Of a DNA stretch of 64,000 bases, positions 9,755-18,055 are shown piece after piece. The position numbers and the translations under genes are program-made. The notes under the pieces are model-generated. The model searched no databases. It had not been told where the DNA came from and saw nothing but the letters and a program-made list of their open reading frames with translations. How positions within the stretch are numbered: position 1 is the first letter of the stretch; each line of letters starts with the position of its first letter. The stretch spans positions 186,001-250,000 of the forward strand of contig JADFMN010000001.1 of NCBI GenBank assembly GCA_022563855.1. Reading direction: 5' to 3'. Source of the DNA: Armatimonadota bacterium (GTDB taxonomy: Bacteria; Armatimonadota; Fimbriimonadia; Fimbriimonadales; Fimbriimonadaceae).

Positions 9755-10138
9755 ATGCCTGAAAACACACCGTTTGCCTGGCACGAGATTCACACAACTG
9801 ACGCACAGAAGGCCAAGAAGTTCTATTCCGACTGCTTCCGCTGGGAAACCAGCGAGATGTCGATGGGCGAAGATGGCGTCTACACCATGTTCAACGTTCC
9901 CGGCGCCAAGCCGTTCGGCGGGATAGTCGAACTGCGAGGCGAGGCGTGGAAGGGGATTCCCGCGCACTGGGCAGTCTATGTCGACGTCGAGGACATTCGC
10001 GCGAAGGTGAAGGAGGTCGAAGCTTGTGGCGGAAAAATCGTTGTTCCTCCGTTTGAAGTTCCCAGTGTCGGTCTCACAGCGCTAGTGCATGACCCGCAGG
10101 GCGCTCCGTTCCACCTATTCCAAGGCGTCAAGTCGTAG
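9755..10138 (+). CDS. VOC-family protein
   Basis: 127-aa vicinal-oxygen-chelate protein of the glyoxalase/bleomycin-resistance type: WHEIHTTDAQKAKKFYSDCF at the N-terminus, HWAVYVDVEDI in the middle and VHDPQGAPFHLFQ at the end, the last being the normal metal-site strand. A GAGGAG Shine-Dalgarno at about 9740 supports the ATG at 9755. The MFS transporter gene follows 44 nt later, so co-transcription is possible. Substrate unknown. Confidence 0.85.
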   Translation: MPENTPFAWHEIHTTDAQKAKKFYSDCFRWETSEMSMGEDGVYTMFNVPGAKPFGGIVELRGEAWKGIPAHWAVYVDVEDIRAKVKEVEACGGKIVVPPFEVPSVGLTALVHDPQGAPFHLFQGVKS

Positions 10139-10182
10139 CATGCGGTTCGATCGGGTGCGTTCTGTCAGAATCAGCCTGATCG

Positions 10183-11436
10183 ATGCCCCTTTACTTGCCG
10201 TCCCTGCGCCACCGAGACTTCACCGTTTACACTGTCGGCCGGTTCGTAGGAAACGTCGGAGCGAGCGTCCAGCTCTGGACAGTCGCCTGGCACGTGTACC
10301 AAGTATCGGGGGAGAGCTCCCTGCACGTCGGACTGTTGGGCCTTGTCCGTGTCTTGCCGCTACTGCTGTTCTCTCTGGTCGGCGGTGTCGCGGCGGACCA
10401 CTTCGACCGGAAGAAACTCATGGTCGTCACGCGATGGGCGATGACAGGTATCGCCATCACGCTTGCTATCGTGACCGTGCTCGGCCTTGCAAGCCTTACG
10501 TGGATCTACTCTCTGGTCGCAATAATGTCCATCGCCCGCGCCTTCGATGGCCCGGCCAGGAACGCCCTAATGGTCAACTTGGTGCCAGAGCGCGACCTGC
10601 CGAACGCGCTCAGCGTGAACGGCATCGCTTGGCGGCTAAGCGGCGTAACCGGCCCGATCATTGCGGGCGTCATGATCGCCTACGGCTCTCTTCACTTGGC
10701 GTACGCCACGTCGGCGGTCGGAAACATCGTGCTGCTCGGGGCACTCTTCTTCGTCAAGCCGGTCAAGCAAGCGTATCCGGACCAGCCGATCACGTCGGTC
10801 AAGCATGTCTTCTCCCAGATCGGGGCAGGATTCCAGTTCTTCAAAAGTTCGCACATCGTTCGCAACACGATGATCATCGACTTTTGGGCGACGTTCTTTT
10901 CATCTGCCGACGCGCTCTTCCCCGCCTTCGCGGGGCCGGTGCTGCACCTGGGGCCGAACGGATACGGAATGTTGGCGGCGGCATCCGGCGGCGGTGCGCT
11001 CATCGCTGCAATCGTCCTCGCCTTTCGTCGGACGGTCAAACGCCAAGGGATAGTGGTCATCGGAATGATCGGCGTTTACGGAATGGCCACCGTTCTGTTC
11101 GGACTGAGCCAAAGCCTGTGGATGGCCATGCTGTTCCTGATGTGCACGGGAGCAGCGGACATGGTGAGTACTGTGCTGCGCCAGACGATTCGGCAGCTCG
11201 CAACGCCGGACAACATTCGCGGCCGAATGGCTGGAGTGGGGGTGCTGTTTCAGGTCGGCGGGCCGCAGCTTGGCGATGTCGAGGCGGGTGTATTCGCCAA
11301 GTTCTACGGGGATCGAGCGTCCGTTGTTATCGGAGGCTGCGCGTGCCTGATCGTCTCGGCGTGGTACTCCGCCAAGAGTCACCTGAAATCGTACATCCAT
11401 GTCAACAATGAGCCTATGGGTGAAGAAAAACAGTGA
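10183..11436 (+). CDS. MFS transporter (MFS_3/EntS-like)
   Basis: 417-aa major facilitator with about 12 hydrophobic segments. Family signs are the N-terminal RDFTVYTVGRFVGNVGASVQ, the loop 2-3 motif GGVAADHFDRKKLM and FDGPARNALMVNLVPERDLPNA, typical of the exporter group that includes EntS. It probably exports a small molecule; the substrate is not deducible. It ends 24 nt before msrA. Confidence 0.88.
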   Translation: MPLYLPSLRHRDFTVYTVGRFVGNVGASVQLWTVAWHVYQVSGESSLHVGLLGLVRVLPLLLFSLVGGVAADHFDRKKLMVVTRWAMTGIAITLAIVTVLGLASLTWIYSLVAIMSIARAFDGPARNALMVNLVPERDLPNALSVNGIAWRLSGVTGPIIAGVMIAYGSLHLAYATSAVGNIVLLGALFFVKPVKQAYPDQPITSVKHVFSQIGAGFQFFKSSHIVRNTMIIDFWATFFSSADALFPAFAGPVLHLGPNGYGMLAAASGGGALIAAIVLAFRRTVKRQGIVVIGMIGVYGMATVLFGLSQSLWMAMLFLMCTGAADMVSTVLRQTIRQLATPDNIRGRMAGVGVLFQVGGPQLGDVEAGVFAKFYGDRASVVIGGCACLIVSAWYSAKSHLKSYIHVNNEPMGEEKQ

Positions 11437-11444
11437 GTTGGTCG

Positions 11445-11450
11445 TATAAT
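11445..11450 (+). promoter_or_regulatory. -10 hexamer TATAAT before msrA
   Basis: Perfect TATAAT 10 nt upstream of the msrA ATG at 11461. No clear -35 is visible. The predicted leader would be only a few nucleotides. Confidence 0.45.
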
Positions 11451-11460
11451 CTATAGGAAG

Positions 11461-12114
11461 ATGAGTAATGCTCGTCCCTTCGGGTTGTTCGCAGTAGTCC
11501 TCGCAGTGGGAGGAGCTGCCGCATACAGCCAACAGGGTAAGAACATGGAACTCCACCTTGACGCAGCCGATCTACCTGGCGGAGTGACGCTTTACGGCTC
11601 TGACGCCGTGACGCCGCTCAGGGAGAATATGGAGATCGCCACGTTTGGCGGCGGATGATTCTGGAGCGTTGAAAACGCCTTCCGTCAGGTTGACGGAATC
11701 ACAGCGACAGCGGTCGGATTTGCCGGGGGTAGCGTTAAGAGCCCAACGTACAGGCAAGTATGCCTTTCGGACACTGGCCACGCCGAAGTGATACGCATTG
11801 AGTACGACCCGAAGAAAGTCAGCTACGAGCGACTTCTCGAGGTTTTCTGGGCGATTCACGATCCGACGCAGTTCAATAGACAGGGCGTCAACATTGGCAA
11901 CCAGTATCGCAGTGTGATATTCTTCCACACGGAAGAGCAGGCGCGAGCTGCGCGCAAGAGCTACGATGTCATCGCAAAAGAAAAGGGCCAAGCCTTAGCA
12001 ACGCAGATTCTAGAAGCCGTTCCCTTCTTCATGGCTGAGGATTACCATCAGCAGTACTACTCCCGTAAGGGGGTCCCTGCTTGCCCGATACCGCCAAAGT
12101 CTGGCGGCGGGTAA
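11461..12114 (+). CDS. msrA: Selenocysteine-containing peptide methionine sulfoxide reductase A (in-frame TGA, Sec66)
   Basis: Reduces methionine-S-sulfoxide. The frame is interrupted only by TGA at 11656-11658. Translation continues in the same frame to 12114 (217 aa), with MsrA sequence on both sides: MEIATFGGG-[TGA]-FWSVENAF, then GFAGGSVKSPTYRQVC, GHAEVIRIEYDP and MAEDYHQQYY. The TGA falls exactly where MsrA has its catalytic Cys (GCFW), which known seleno-MsrAs replace with Sec. A SECIS-like hairpin follows (11680-11698). The N-terminus looks like a signal or anchor peptide (FGLFAVVLAVGGAAAY). An internal ATG at 11629 preceded by AGGGAG could give a short cytosolic form. A pseudogene is the alternative, but no other lesion is present. 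Confidence 0.85.
11680..11698 (+). promoter_or_regulatory. Candidate bacterial SECIS in msrA
   Basis: Perfect 7-bp stem TTCCGTC/GACGGAA with 5-nt loop AGGTT, starting 21 nt after the TGA; the first loop base is 29 nt downstream of it. Bacterial SECIS elements place the apical loop about 16-37 nt after the UGA and carry a G at one of the first loop positions; E. coli fdhF has a GGU-containing loop. A 5-bp hairpin (11666-11678) lies just before it. Confidence 0.75.
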
Positions 12115-12150
12115 GTCGCCTTGGGGAACGAACGTAGCAAAGACCGTCAA

Positions 12151-12543
12151 CTAAGCCGCTTTTTGGCCTTCGACTCGTCCGATGATTGCGTTGCGCGCCC
12201 TGCCAGCGATCTCCATCACTTCGCCGACGAGCGCCGACGGCACATCTAGCTCTTCGAGCGTTGCCTGCAGGTGGCCAGCGACGGCATCACAGTGCTCGTC
12301 GCTCAGTCCCTTCATCTTGACCATATACGAATCGGCATCAGTGAGGTTTTGCCCTTCGGACTCGCTCGGTCCGCCGAACGCCATCGTCAAGAAGTCGCGC
12401 TGATTCTTCTTCAGTTCGCTCATATTCGCTCCTGCGAAGAACGGAGCCAACTTTGGGTCGTCCAAAACGCGAACGTAGAACAGCTCAACAGTCGCGTAAA
12501 TCGCCGCAGAGCCGCCCAGCCTGTCATACAGAGGAATTTCCAT
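12151..12543 (-). CDS. Group I truncated haemoglobin lacking the proximal His
   Basis: 130 aa, TrHbN-like: LYDRLGGSAAIYATVELFYVRVL, FLTMAFGG and the C-terminal GLSDEHCDAVAGHLQATLEEL. Aligned by eye to Synechocystis GlbN, the F8 proximal histidine (His70, in REAH) falls on Asp in TDADSYM, and distal His46 falls on Asn in KKNQRD. The globin fold signals are otherwise good, so the haem may be lost or differently ligated. Convergent with msrA (36-nt gap). A -10-like TAGCCT lies about 10 nt before the start. Confidence 0.85.
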   Translation of the reverse strand: MEIPLYDRLGGSAAIYATVELFYVRVLDDPKLAPFFAGANMSELKKNQRDFLTMAFGGPSESEGQNLTDADSYMVKMKGLSDEHCDAVAGHLQATLEELDVPSALVGEVMEIAGRARNAIIGRVEGQKAA

Positions 12544-12604
12544 GCGTTACCCCAGGCTAAACTGTATGTACAAATACTCGGCGCGGCGTATAACAATCAT
12601 TAGG

Positions 12605-14314
12605 TTATCGGACGTTGAAGTACTTCGCGGCGGGGTGGTGAACAATGATCGCGCTAGTGGACTGCTCGGGGTTCAGCATGAACTCTTCGCTGAGCTCGAT
12701 CCCGATATCCAGAGGCTGCAATAGCTCAAGCAGCTGGGTCTGGTCCTCTAGGTTCGGGCAGGCCGGATAGCCGAACGAGTACCGAGAGCCGTGGTACTTG
12801 GCGCTGAACAGCAGGCGCATCTCCTCCGGCTCCTGGTCGTCGATCCCCATCTCGGCTCTGATGATCTTGTGCCAGTACTCCGCGAGCGCCTCGGCGGTCT
12901 CGACGCCCATGCCGTGGGTGTAAAGGTACTCCTGATAGTCGCCGCTCTTGAACTGGCTCCGCTCGTACTCGCTGATCGCGCCGCCGATCGTGACGATGTG
13001 GAATCCCACGACGTCCATCTCGCCCGACTCGGTGCTGCGAAAGAAATCGCTGAGGCACTGGCGCTTCATAGCGCGCTGCCTTGGGAAGTTGAAACGGCAC
13101 CGCTCCGTCTTCTTGTCTTCTCGGTAGACGATCAAGTCGTTCCCTTCGCTCTGACACCAGAAGTAGCCCCATTTGACCGCCGGGTGCATGTGCGGCGCTA
13201 GCTCCCGCTGCTTCCTCTGGAAGATCGGCCCCGCCTCATCGTTCAGCCAATCTGTGAAATCAGGGTTGCTCATGCCTTTCGGCTTCTTGTACTGCCATTG
13301 GCCACGGAACAGCGCGATCGGGTTGATGTACTTGTATATCTCGAAAACGTCGAACTTGGTCTGTTTCTTCGCGCCGTAGAACGGGAGGTCTGGCACGTTT
13401 TCGGCTGGTTCGACGTCGCTCTTCGTACCGTCAAAGACGTAGAGAGCCGGATCGAGCACATCGACGCGGTGCGAGGAGACGCGCCGCTGCGTGGCCTCTT
13501 TGTGGTCTCTTTCGGAGTGCGCGGACGCGTCCGCGCTTTCCACAGCGGTCTCTTCCTGCTCTTGCTCCGAGCTGCCCAACTCCCCCATGAGCCGCAGGCC
13601 CTCGAACGCATCTTTCGCGTAGAACACATGGCCGTCATAGATCTCGCGAAGATCTTGCTCTACGTACGAGCGTGTCAACGCTGCGCCACCTAGGATCACA
13701 GGGATCGAAGACACGCCGCGCCGGTTCATCTCGATGAGGTTGTCGCGCATCACGAGCGTACTCTTGACGAGCAGCCCGCTCAGGCCGATGACCGCGCACT
13801 TGCTCTCTTCGGTCTTCTCCAGGATCGAATTGATCGGCTGTTTGATCCCGATGTTGACGACGCGGTAGCCGTTGTTGCTCAGGATGATGTCGACGAGGTT
13901 CTTGCCGATGTCGTGCACGTCGCCCTGAACGGTCGCGAGCAGGATCGATCCCTTCTCGCTCCCCTCCTCCTTCTCCATGTGCGGCTCGAGGTGCGCGACC
14001 GACGCCTTCATCACCTCCGCGCTCTGCAAGACGAAAGGCAGCTGCATCTTCCCCGCCCCGAACAGCTCGCCGACCGTCTTCATCCCGTCGAGCAGGATGT
14101 CGTTGACGATCTCAAGCGGCTTGTACACCTTCATCGCTTGGTCGAGGTGGTCGTCGAGCCCTTTCTTGATCCCATCGACGATGTGCTTCTTCAGCACGTC
14201 TTCGACCCCCAGGCCCTCGAACGCGTCGGCGGACGTATCGACCGCCTTCACGTTCTCAAACCGCTTCATCAGCTCGATCAGCGGATCGTATGTGACTTCT
14301 CGCTCTTCGCTCAT
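12605..14314 (-). CDS. metH: Methionine synthase, cobalamin-binding and AdoMet-activation half (split MetH)
   Basis: Carries the C-terminal modules of cobalamin-dependent methionine synthase: cap helices (residues about 5-90), the B12 domain with the DVHDIGKN base-off histidine motif and GLSGLLVKS (about 110-240), a charged linker, and the activation domain ending in SFGYPACPNLEDQ (about 300-565). The homocysteine and folate modules are encoded 7 kb away on the other strand (21363-23312). Start chosen at 14314 (MSEEREV); an ATG at 14353 with a TATGGT hexamer 8 nt before it is an alternative. Divergent from the gamma-glutamyltransferase gene. Confidence 0.92.
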   Translation of the reverse strand: MSEEREVTYDPLIELMKRFENVKAVDTSADAFEGLGVEDVLKKHIVDGIKKGLDDHLDQAMKVYKPLEIVNDILLDGMKTVGELFGAGKMQLPFVLQSAEVMKASVAHLEPHMEKEEGSEKGSILLATVQGDVHDIGKNLVDIILSNNGYRVVNIGIKQPINSILEKTEESKCAVIGLSGLLVKSTLVMRDNLIEMNRRGVSSIPVILGGAALTRSYVEQDLREIYDGHVFYAKDAFEGLRLMGELGSSEQEQEETAVESADASAHSERDHKEATQRRVSSHRVDVLDPALYVFDGTKSDVEPAENVPDLPFYGAKKQTKFDVFEIYKYINPIALFRGQWQYKKPKGMSNPDFTDWLNDEAGPIFQRKQRELAPHMHPAVKWGYFWCQSEGNDLIVYREDKKTERCRFNFPRQRAMKRQCLSDFFRSTESGEMDVVGFHIVTIGGAISEYERSQFKSGDYQEYLYTHGMGVETAEALAEYWHKIIRAEMGIDDQEPEEMRLLFSAKYHGSRYSFGYPACPNLEDQTQLLELLQPLDIGIELSEEFMLNPEQSTSAIIVHHPAAKYFNVR

Positions 14315-14391
14315 TCCGTTCGGCACCAAGTTTACTTGTCGGTCAACTAACATCGTTAGGCACCATAAAGTGGCATTTAGTCTCGGTATGC

Positions 14392-16092
14392 TTGTGCCTA
14401 GTGACCAACTTCGGCTCATATCCCTACTCTTCTCAACGAATGCCTGTGTTCGCCCGCAACGTCGTGGCGACCTCTCAGCCGTTGGCGGCCTCAGTGGGGC
14501 TGGAGACGCTCAGGCGTGGGGGGAACGCGATGGACGCGGCGCTGGCGACGGCGATCTGCCTGACGGTGGTCGAGCCGACCTCGAACGGCATCGGCTCGGA
14601 CGCGTTCGCCTTGATTTGGTCTGGCGGCGAGTTGCAAGGACTGAACGCGAGCGGCAAGTCGCCTGCGAACTGGGACGTCTCGAGGTTCGACGGCATGGAG
14701 CAAGTTCCCTTGCGAGGATGGGATGCGGTGACGGTGCCGGGCGCGGTCGATGCGTGGGTGCAGTGCTCGCGGCGGTTCGGGCGCATGCCGTTCAGCGAGC
14801 TTTTCGACGGTGCGCTGCGCTACGCCGAAGACGGATTCCACGTCTCCCCCGTCATAGGGCTTGTGTGGGCGCGTGCGGCGGAGGCGTTCAAGGGGTTCCC
14901 CGCTTTCTATGACACTTTTATGCCGGGGGACAAGGCGCCCGAGATCGGGAGCATCATGTTTCTTCCCGACCACGCCGAGACGCTTCGCTTGATCGCAGAG
15001 AGCGAGGGCGAAGCGTTCTATCGTGGTGAGATCGCTGAGAAGATCGTCAAGGACGCCGAGGCCAACGGCGCGGCTATGTCGCTGGACGACCTCGCGCAGC
15101 ACGAGTCGGAGTGGGTCGAGCCGATCTCCATCGGCTTTCACGGCGTCGATCTGAATGAGATCCCGCCGAACGGCCAGGGCCTCGCTGCACTGATCGCGCT
15201 GGGCGTCTTGCGCCACACTCCGGTTCTCGACTTCCCCATCGACTCCGCGGACTCGGTCCACCATCAGATCGAAGCGATGAAGATCGCGTTCGCGGAGGTC
15301 TTCGCGCATCTCAGCGACCCAGCAACCATGCGCGCCTCGGTCGATGAGCTGCTTGATGACACGTATCTCAAAAAGCAAGCCGACTCGATCGACCCGAAGA
15401 GCGCAGGTAAGGCACGCTCGATGCTCGCAGCCGCGCCGAGTACCGTCTATCTGTGCACCGCGGACGACGAGGGCATGATGGTTTCGTTCATCCAGTCGAA
15501 CTACTACGGCTTTGGATCCGGCGTGGTCGTCCCCGGCACGGGGATCGCGCTGCAGAACAGGGGCTGCGGTTTCACTCTCGAAAAAGACCACCCCAACGAG
15601 GCCGCCCCCGGCAAGCGCCCGTTCCACACGATCATCCCCGGCTTTGTAACTTCGGAGCGCGGGCTCTCAGCCCGCATCCAGGACCACGGACTCTCAGTCC
15701 GTGAGCCCGCTCCTATGGAAAGCGCGGTCCTTCAATCCGCTCAGGATGACAACCCCGCGCACTCCCAAAATGCGCTGATGGCGTTCGGGGTGATGGGAGG
15801 TCACATGCAGGCGCAGGGGCACGTGCAGACGGTTCTGCGAACCTTCGGCCACGGCCAAAACCCGCAAGCCGCATCTGATGCCCCACGCTGGCAGGTTTCT
15901 GAGGACGGCGAGGTCCTACTCGAAGAGGGTTTCGATACGAGTGTCGCCGACAATCTCGCGGCTCGCGAACACAAGGTTAAAACCAACATGGCTCCCGGCC
16001 ACTTCGGCGGCGGTCAGTACATCTTGAAGCTCGAAGACGGCTACTGCGCCGCGAGCGACCACCGCAAGGACGGCTGTGCCCTAGGATTCTGA
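14392..16092 (+). CDS. Gamma-glutamyltransferase family protein with a repeat insertion
   Basis: 566 aa, N-terminal-nucleophile hydrolase family: VVATSQPLAASVGLETLRRG, GGNAMDAALATAICLTVVEP, SNYYGFGSGVVVPGTGI, RPFHTIIPGF and FGVMGGHMQAQGHVQ. The classical Thr autoprocessing site corresponds to PSTVYLCTAD, where Thr is present; activity is plausible. The start is ambiguous: TTG at 14392 or GTG at 14401. Homology begins at SYPYSSQRMPVFARN, so the ATG at 14440 is too late. About 38 residues between IPGF and LMAFGVMGG are encoded by palindromic repeat DNA (15652-15765) and look foreign to the family. Confidence 0.88.
   Translation: MCLVTNFGSYPYSSQRMPVFARNVVATSQPLAASVGLETLRRGGNAMDAALATAICLTVVEPTSNGIGSDAFALIWSGGELQGLNASGKSPANWDVSRFDGMEQVPLRGWDAVTVPGAVDAWVQCSRRFGRMPFSELFDGALRYAEDGFHVSPVIGLVWARAAEAFKGFPAFYDTFMPGDKAPEIGSIMFLPDHAETLRLIAESEGEAFYRGEIAEKIVKDAEANGAAMSLDDLAQHESEWVEPISIGFHGVDLNEIPPNGQGLAALIALGVLRHTPVLDFPIDSADSVHHQIEAMKIAFAEVFAHLSDPATMRASVDELLDDTYLKKQADSIDPKSAGKARSMLAAAPSTVYLCTADDEGMMVSFIQSNYYGFGSGVVVPGTGIALQNRGCGFTLEKDHPNEAAPGKRPFHTIIPGFVTSERGLSARIQDHGLSVREPAPMESAVLQSAQDDNPAHSQNALMAFGVMGGHMQAQGHVQTVLRTFGHGQNPQAASDAPRWQVSEDGEVLLEEGFDTSVADNLAAREHKVKTNMAPGHFGGGQYILKLEDGYCAASDHRKDGCALGF
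15652..15765. repeat. Palindromic repeat inserted in the gamma-glutamyltransferase frame
   Basis: Two tandem perfect hairpins, both with loop CTC: a 7-bp stem at 15659-15675 (GCGGGCT) and an 8-bp stem at 15685-15703 (CACGGACT). They are followed by a CTTCAATCCGCTCAGGATGAC segment, similar to sequence at about 39826-39861. The insertion keeps the frame and falls between two conserved family motifs. Confidence 0.7.
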
Positions 16093-16098
16093 TACAAT
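16093..16098 (+). promoter_or_regulatory. -10-like hexamer TACAAT, leaderless start
   Basis: TACAAT ends 6 nt before the ATG at 16105 and overlaps the stop region of the gamma-glutamyltransferase gene. Confidence 0.4.
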
Positions 16099-16104
16099 AA
16101 GAGA

Positions 16105-18027
16105 ATGCTCTTGGCGCTCGCCGTCACTCTGCTGCTAGGGAACCAGGGGAACGTGTCCGATGAGAGCGTGACTTTTCACGGTCATGCCAAACGTGTGTCC
16201 GTGCTCCTGGCTGAGCTAGGAGAACAGATCGGTCAAGAGCTCCTTGCCGACAAGCGCGCCGGTGACCTCGTGCTATTCCTTGCAGTTAAGGACGTCAAGG
16301 CGGAAGATCTCTTAGTGCAGATCGCTTGGGCGACCTACTCCGACTGGGTCGAAAACGACGACGGCTCGCAGACGCTCACTTACTCAGAGCAGAAAGTAGA
16401 GCGGCGAAGCGACGAATTAGCCAGCGAATTGCGCACGAGAGTAGAAGCGTGGAGCGAGGCAGCGTACAAGGGACAGCCTGAAGAGTTCACAGCCGATGAG
16501 GCAATAGAGCTTGCGTTCTGGCTACAAAGCCTTTCGCACCGAGAGCGCATGACAGCAAAACAGTCTAGCGTTGGCGCTGCCGCAAGATTCCCGGCACACA
16601 GGCTTCTCAAGAGGTTGCTTCCTCTGATCGACTACGCCAAAGTCGTACTTACTGGAGAACAGACGTTCAGCACATTCCCCGATCTCTGGTCGTTACAACT
16701 CCCTGAATCCGCTGCTGCACCGCTGGACGACTATAAGAGGGAGATCGCCATGCTGGCGACAGCCCTGGAGCCGTACGGACTTTCGGTCATGGGGCTTCCC
16801 TTAGACTCTCGAGAAAACAGAGTAGTCACGTTTGACTCACCTGAGCGCGTCGATTTGAGAGTCAGTGAGCAGCGTGTTGCGATCAGCATCTATGGACCAC
16901 TTGGCACAGGATCTATTGACATCGGATATCTCTCCTCACATGGAGAGAACTCGGCAACGAGGAATCCTTACGAATCCGATTGGATGCGCCGCCTGCCTGT
17001 CGGTCTAAGGATAGAGTTCAGCAGCGCGACTCAGGCCCTCGTCAAGATGCGCAGGAAACTCGCAATAAACCAGGAGCAGACCGATCGACAGATGGTGCTG
17101 CGTCCAATCAAAAGGGATCCGCTTAGCTTTGTCGCTAGCGACGCGCTCGGCGCAATAGGCAAGGTTCTAGCTCGCAACGTCGTGGCGGTCCTTATGGACG
17201 AACAGCGCTTGTTGTGGGCACCGTCGACTTCTGGCAATTCTGTTGCGATCGGATGGTTGCTCGAAGGGCTCAACCAGCACCAGTCGCATTTTGATGACGA
17301 TTGGATCACGTTCAGAATGCCTAATCCACGGACCGACCGAAAGAGACAGATGGATCGCGCCGAGCTAGGCCTTGCGCTGAGGAACACTGTGAGAGACGGT
17401 CGCTTCATGATCGACGATCTCCTTGCCTTCTGGCCCGCTGACAGTGATTCTGCGCACTTCGAGGCCTACTATCAAGGAGTCGCGATGCTTATGCCTCCGA
17501 CCACCGAACGGGTTCTTCACAACAGCATAGACTTCCTCAGCTTTTTGGCCAGTTTGACACCCGGTGAACTACGGGCGACGACCGGTTCAGGCTTGACCGT
17601 GTCGCAGCTCTCACCCGCAGCAAGAGCGGCATTCCGAAAGCTCCAATTCCTCAATGGTGTGCCGTATCTAGAGGTTCTCGGAATGTTCTACACTGGCGTC
17701 CCAGATAGCGCTCTTCTTAAAATTACGTTCGAGCGCGCAGAGCCGCATGCCATATTGGAGGCCTTACCGGAGGAAACTGGAAAAGGCTGGTATTACAATT
17801 TCTTCAGTGCGAAGACACTGTCCTACGATCGACGTTACCTCTTTCGCAACAACGTCGGGTTTACGCTTGTTCTAGAAACGAATGCTGGGAGTGCTTACAG
17901 AGTATTCGGGTTCGGAGAGAACGGTTTTGGCTTAACGCCGACGCACTACGACGACCTACCAGATCACTTGCAACAGTGGTTTAAGGAGAGCAGCGAAGTT
18001 CAGCGAAAGAAACGCGGCGGGAGGTAG
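16105..18027 (+). CDS. Hypothetical protein, STN-like N-terminus
   Basis: 640 aa, not recognised overall. A short hydrophobic start (MLLALAVTLLLG) suggests export. Residues about 20-95 (VTFHGHAKRVSVLLAELGEQ ... VKDVKAEDLLVQIAW) resemble the secretin/TonB short N-terminal (STN) fold, which is weak evidence for an envelope role. The remainder lacks familiar motifs or repeats. The start is supported by the TACAAT hexamer 6 nt upstream. It converges on the AhpD-like gene with a 28-nt gap. Confidence 0.7.
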   Translation: MLLALAVTLLLGNQGNVSDESVTFHGHAKRVSVLLAELGEQIGQELLADKRAGDLVLFLAVKDVKAEDLLVQIAWATYSDWVENDDGSQTLTYSEQKVERRSDELASELRTRVEAWSEAAYKGQPEEFTADEAIELAFWLQSLSHRERMTAKQSSVGAAARFPAHRLLKRLLPLIDYAKVVLTGEQTFSTFPDLWSLQLPESAAAPLDDYKREIAMLATALEPYGLSVMGLPLDSRENRVVTFDSPERVDLRVSEQRVAISIYGPLGTGSIDIGYLSSHGENSATRNPYESDWMRRLPVGLRIEFSSATQALVKMRRKLAINQEQTDRQMVLRPIKRDPLSFVASDALGAIGKVLARNVVAVLMDEQRLLWAPSTSGNSVAIGWLLEGLNQHQSHFDDDWITFRMPNPRTDRKRQMDRAELGLALRNTVRDGRFMIDDLLAFWPADSDSAHFEAYYQGVAMLMPPTTERVLHNSIDFLSFLASLTPGELRATTGSGLTVSQLSPAARAAFRKLQFLNGVPYLEVLGMFYTGVPDSALLKITFERAEPHAILEALPEETGKGWYYNFFSAKTLSYDRRYLFRNNVGFTLVLETNAGSAYRVFGFGENGFGLTPTHYDDLPDHLQQWFKESSEVQRKKRGGR

Positions 18028-18055
18028 CTTGCTCATTCTCGCGCACAACCGCGCT

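Noticed and set aside
11461-12114. msrA as a pseudogene with a nonsense mutation
   Set aside because: The TGA hits the one codon where Sec is known to replace Cys, no other lesion exists, and a SECIS-like hairpin follows; the AhpD-like gene repeats the pattern.
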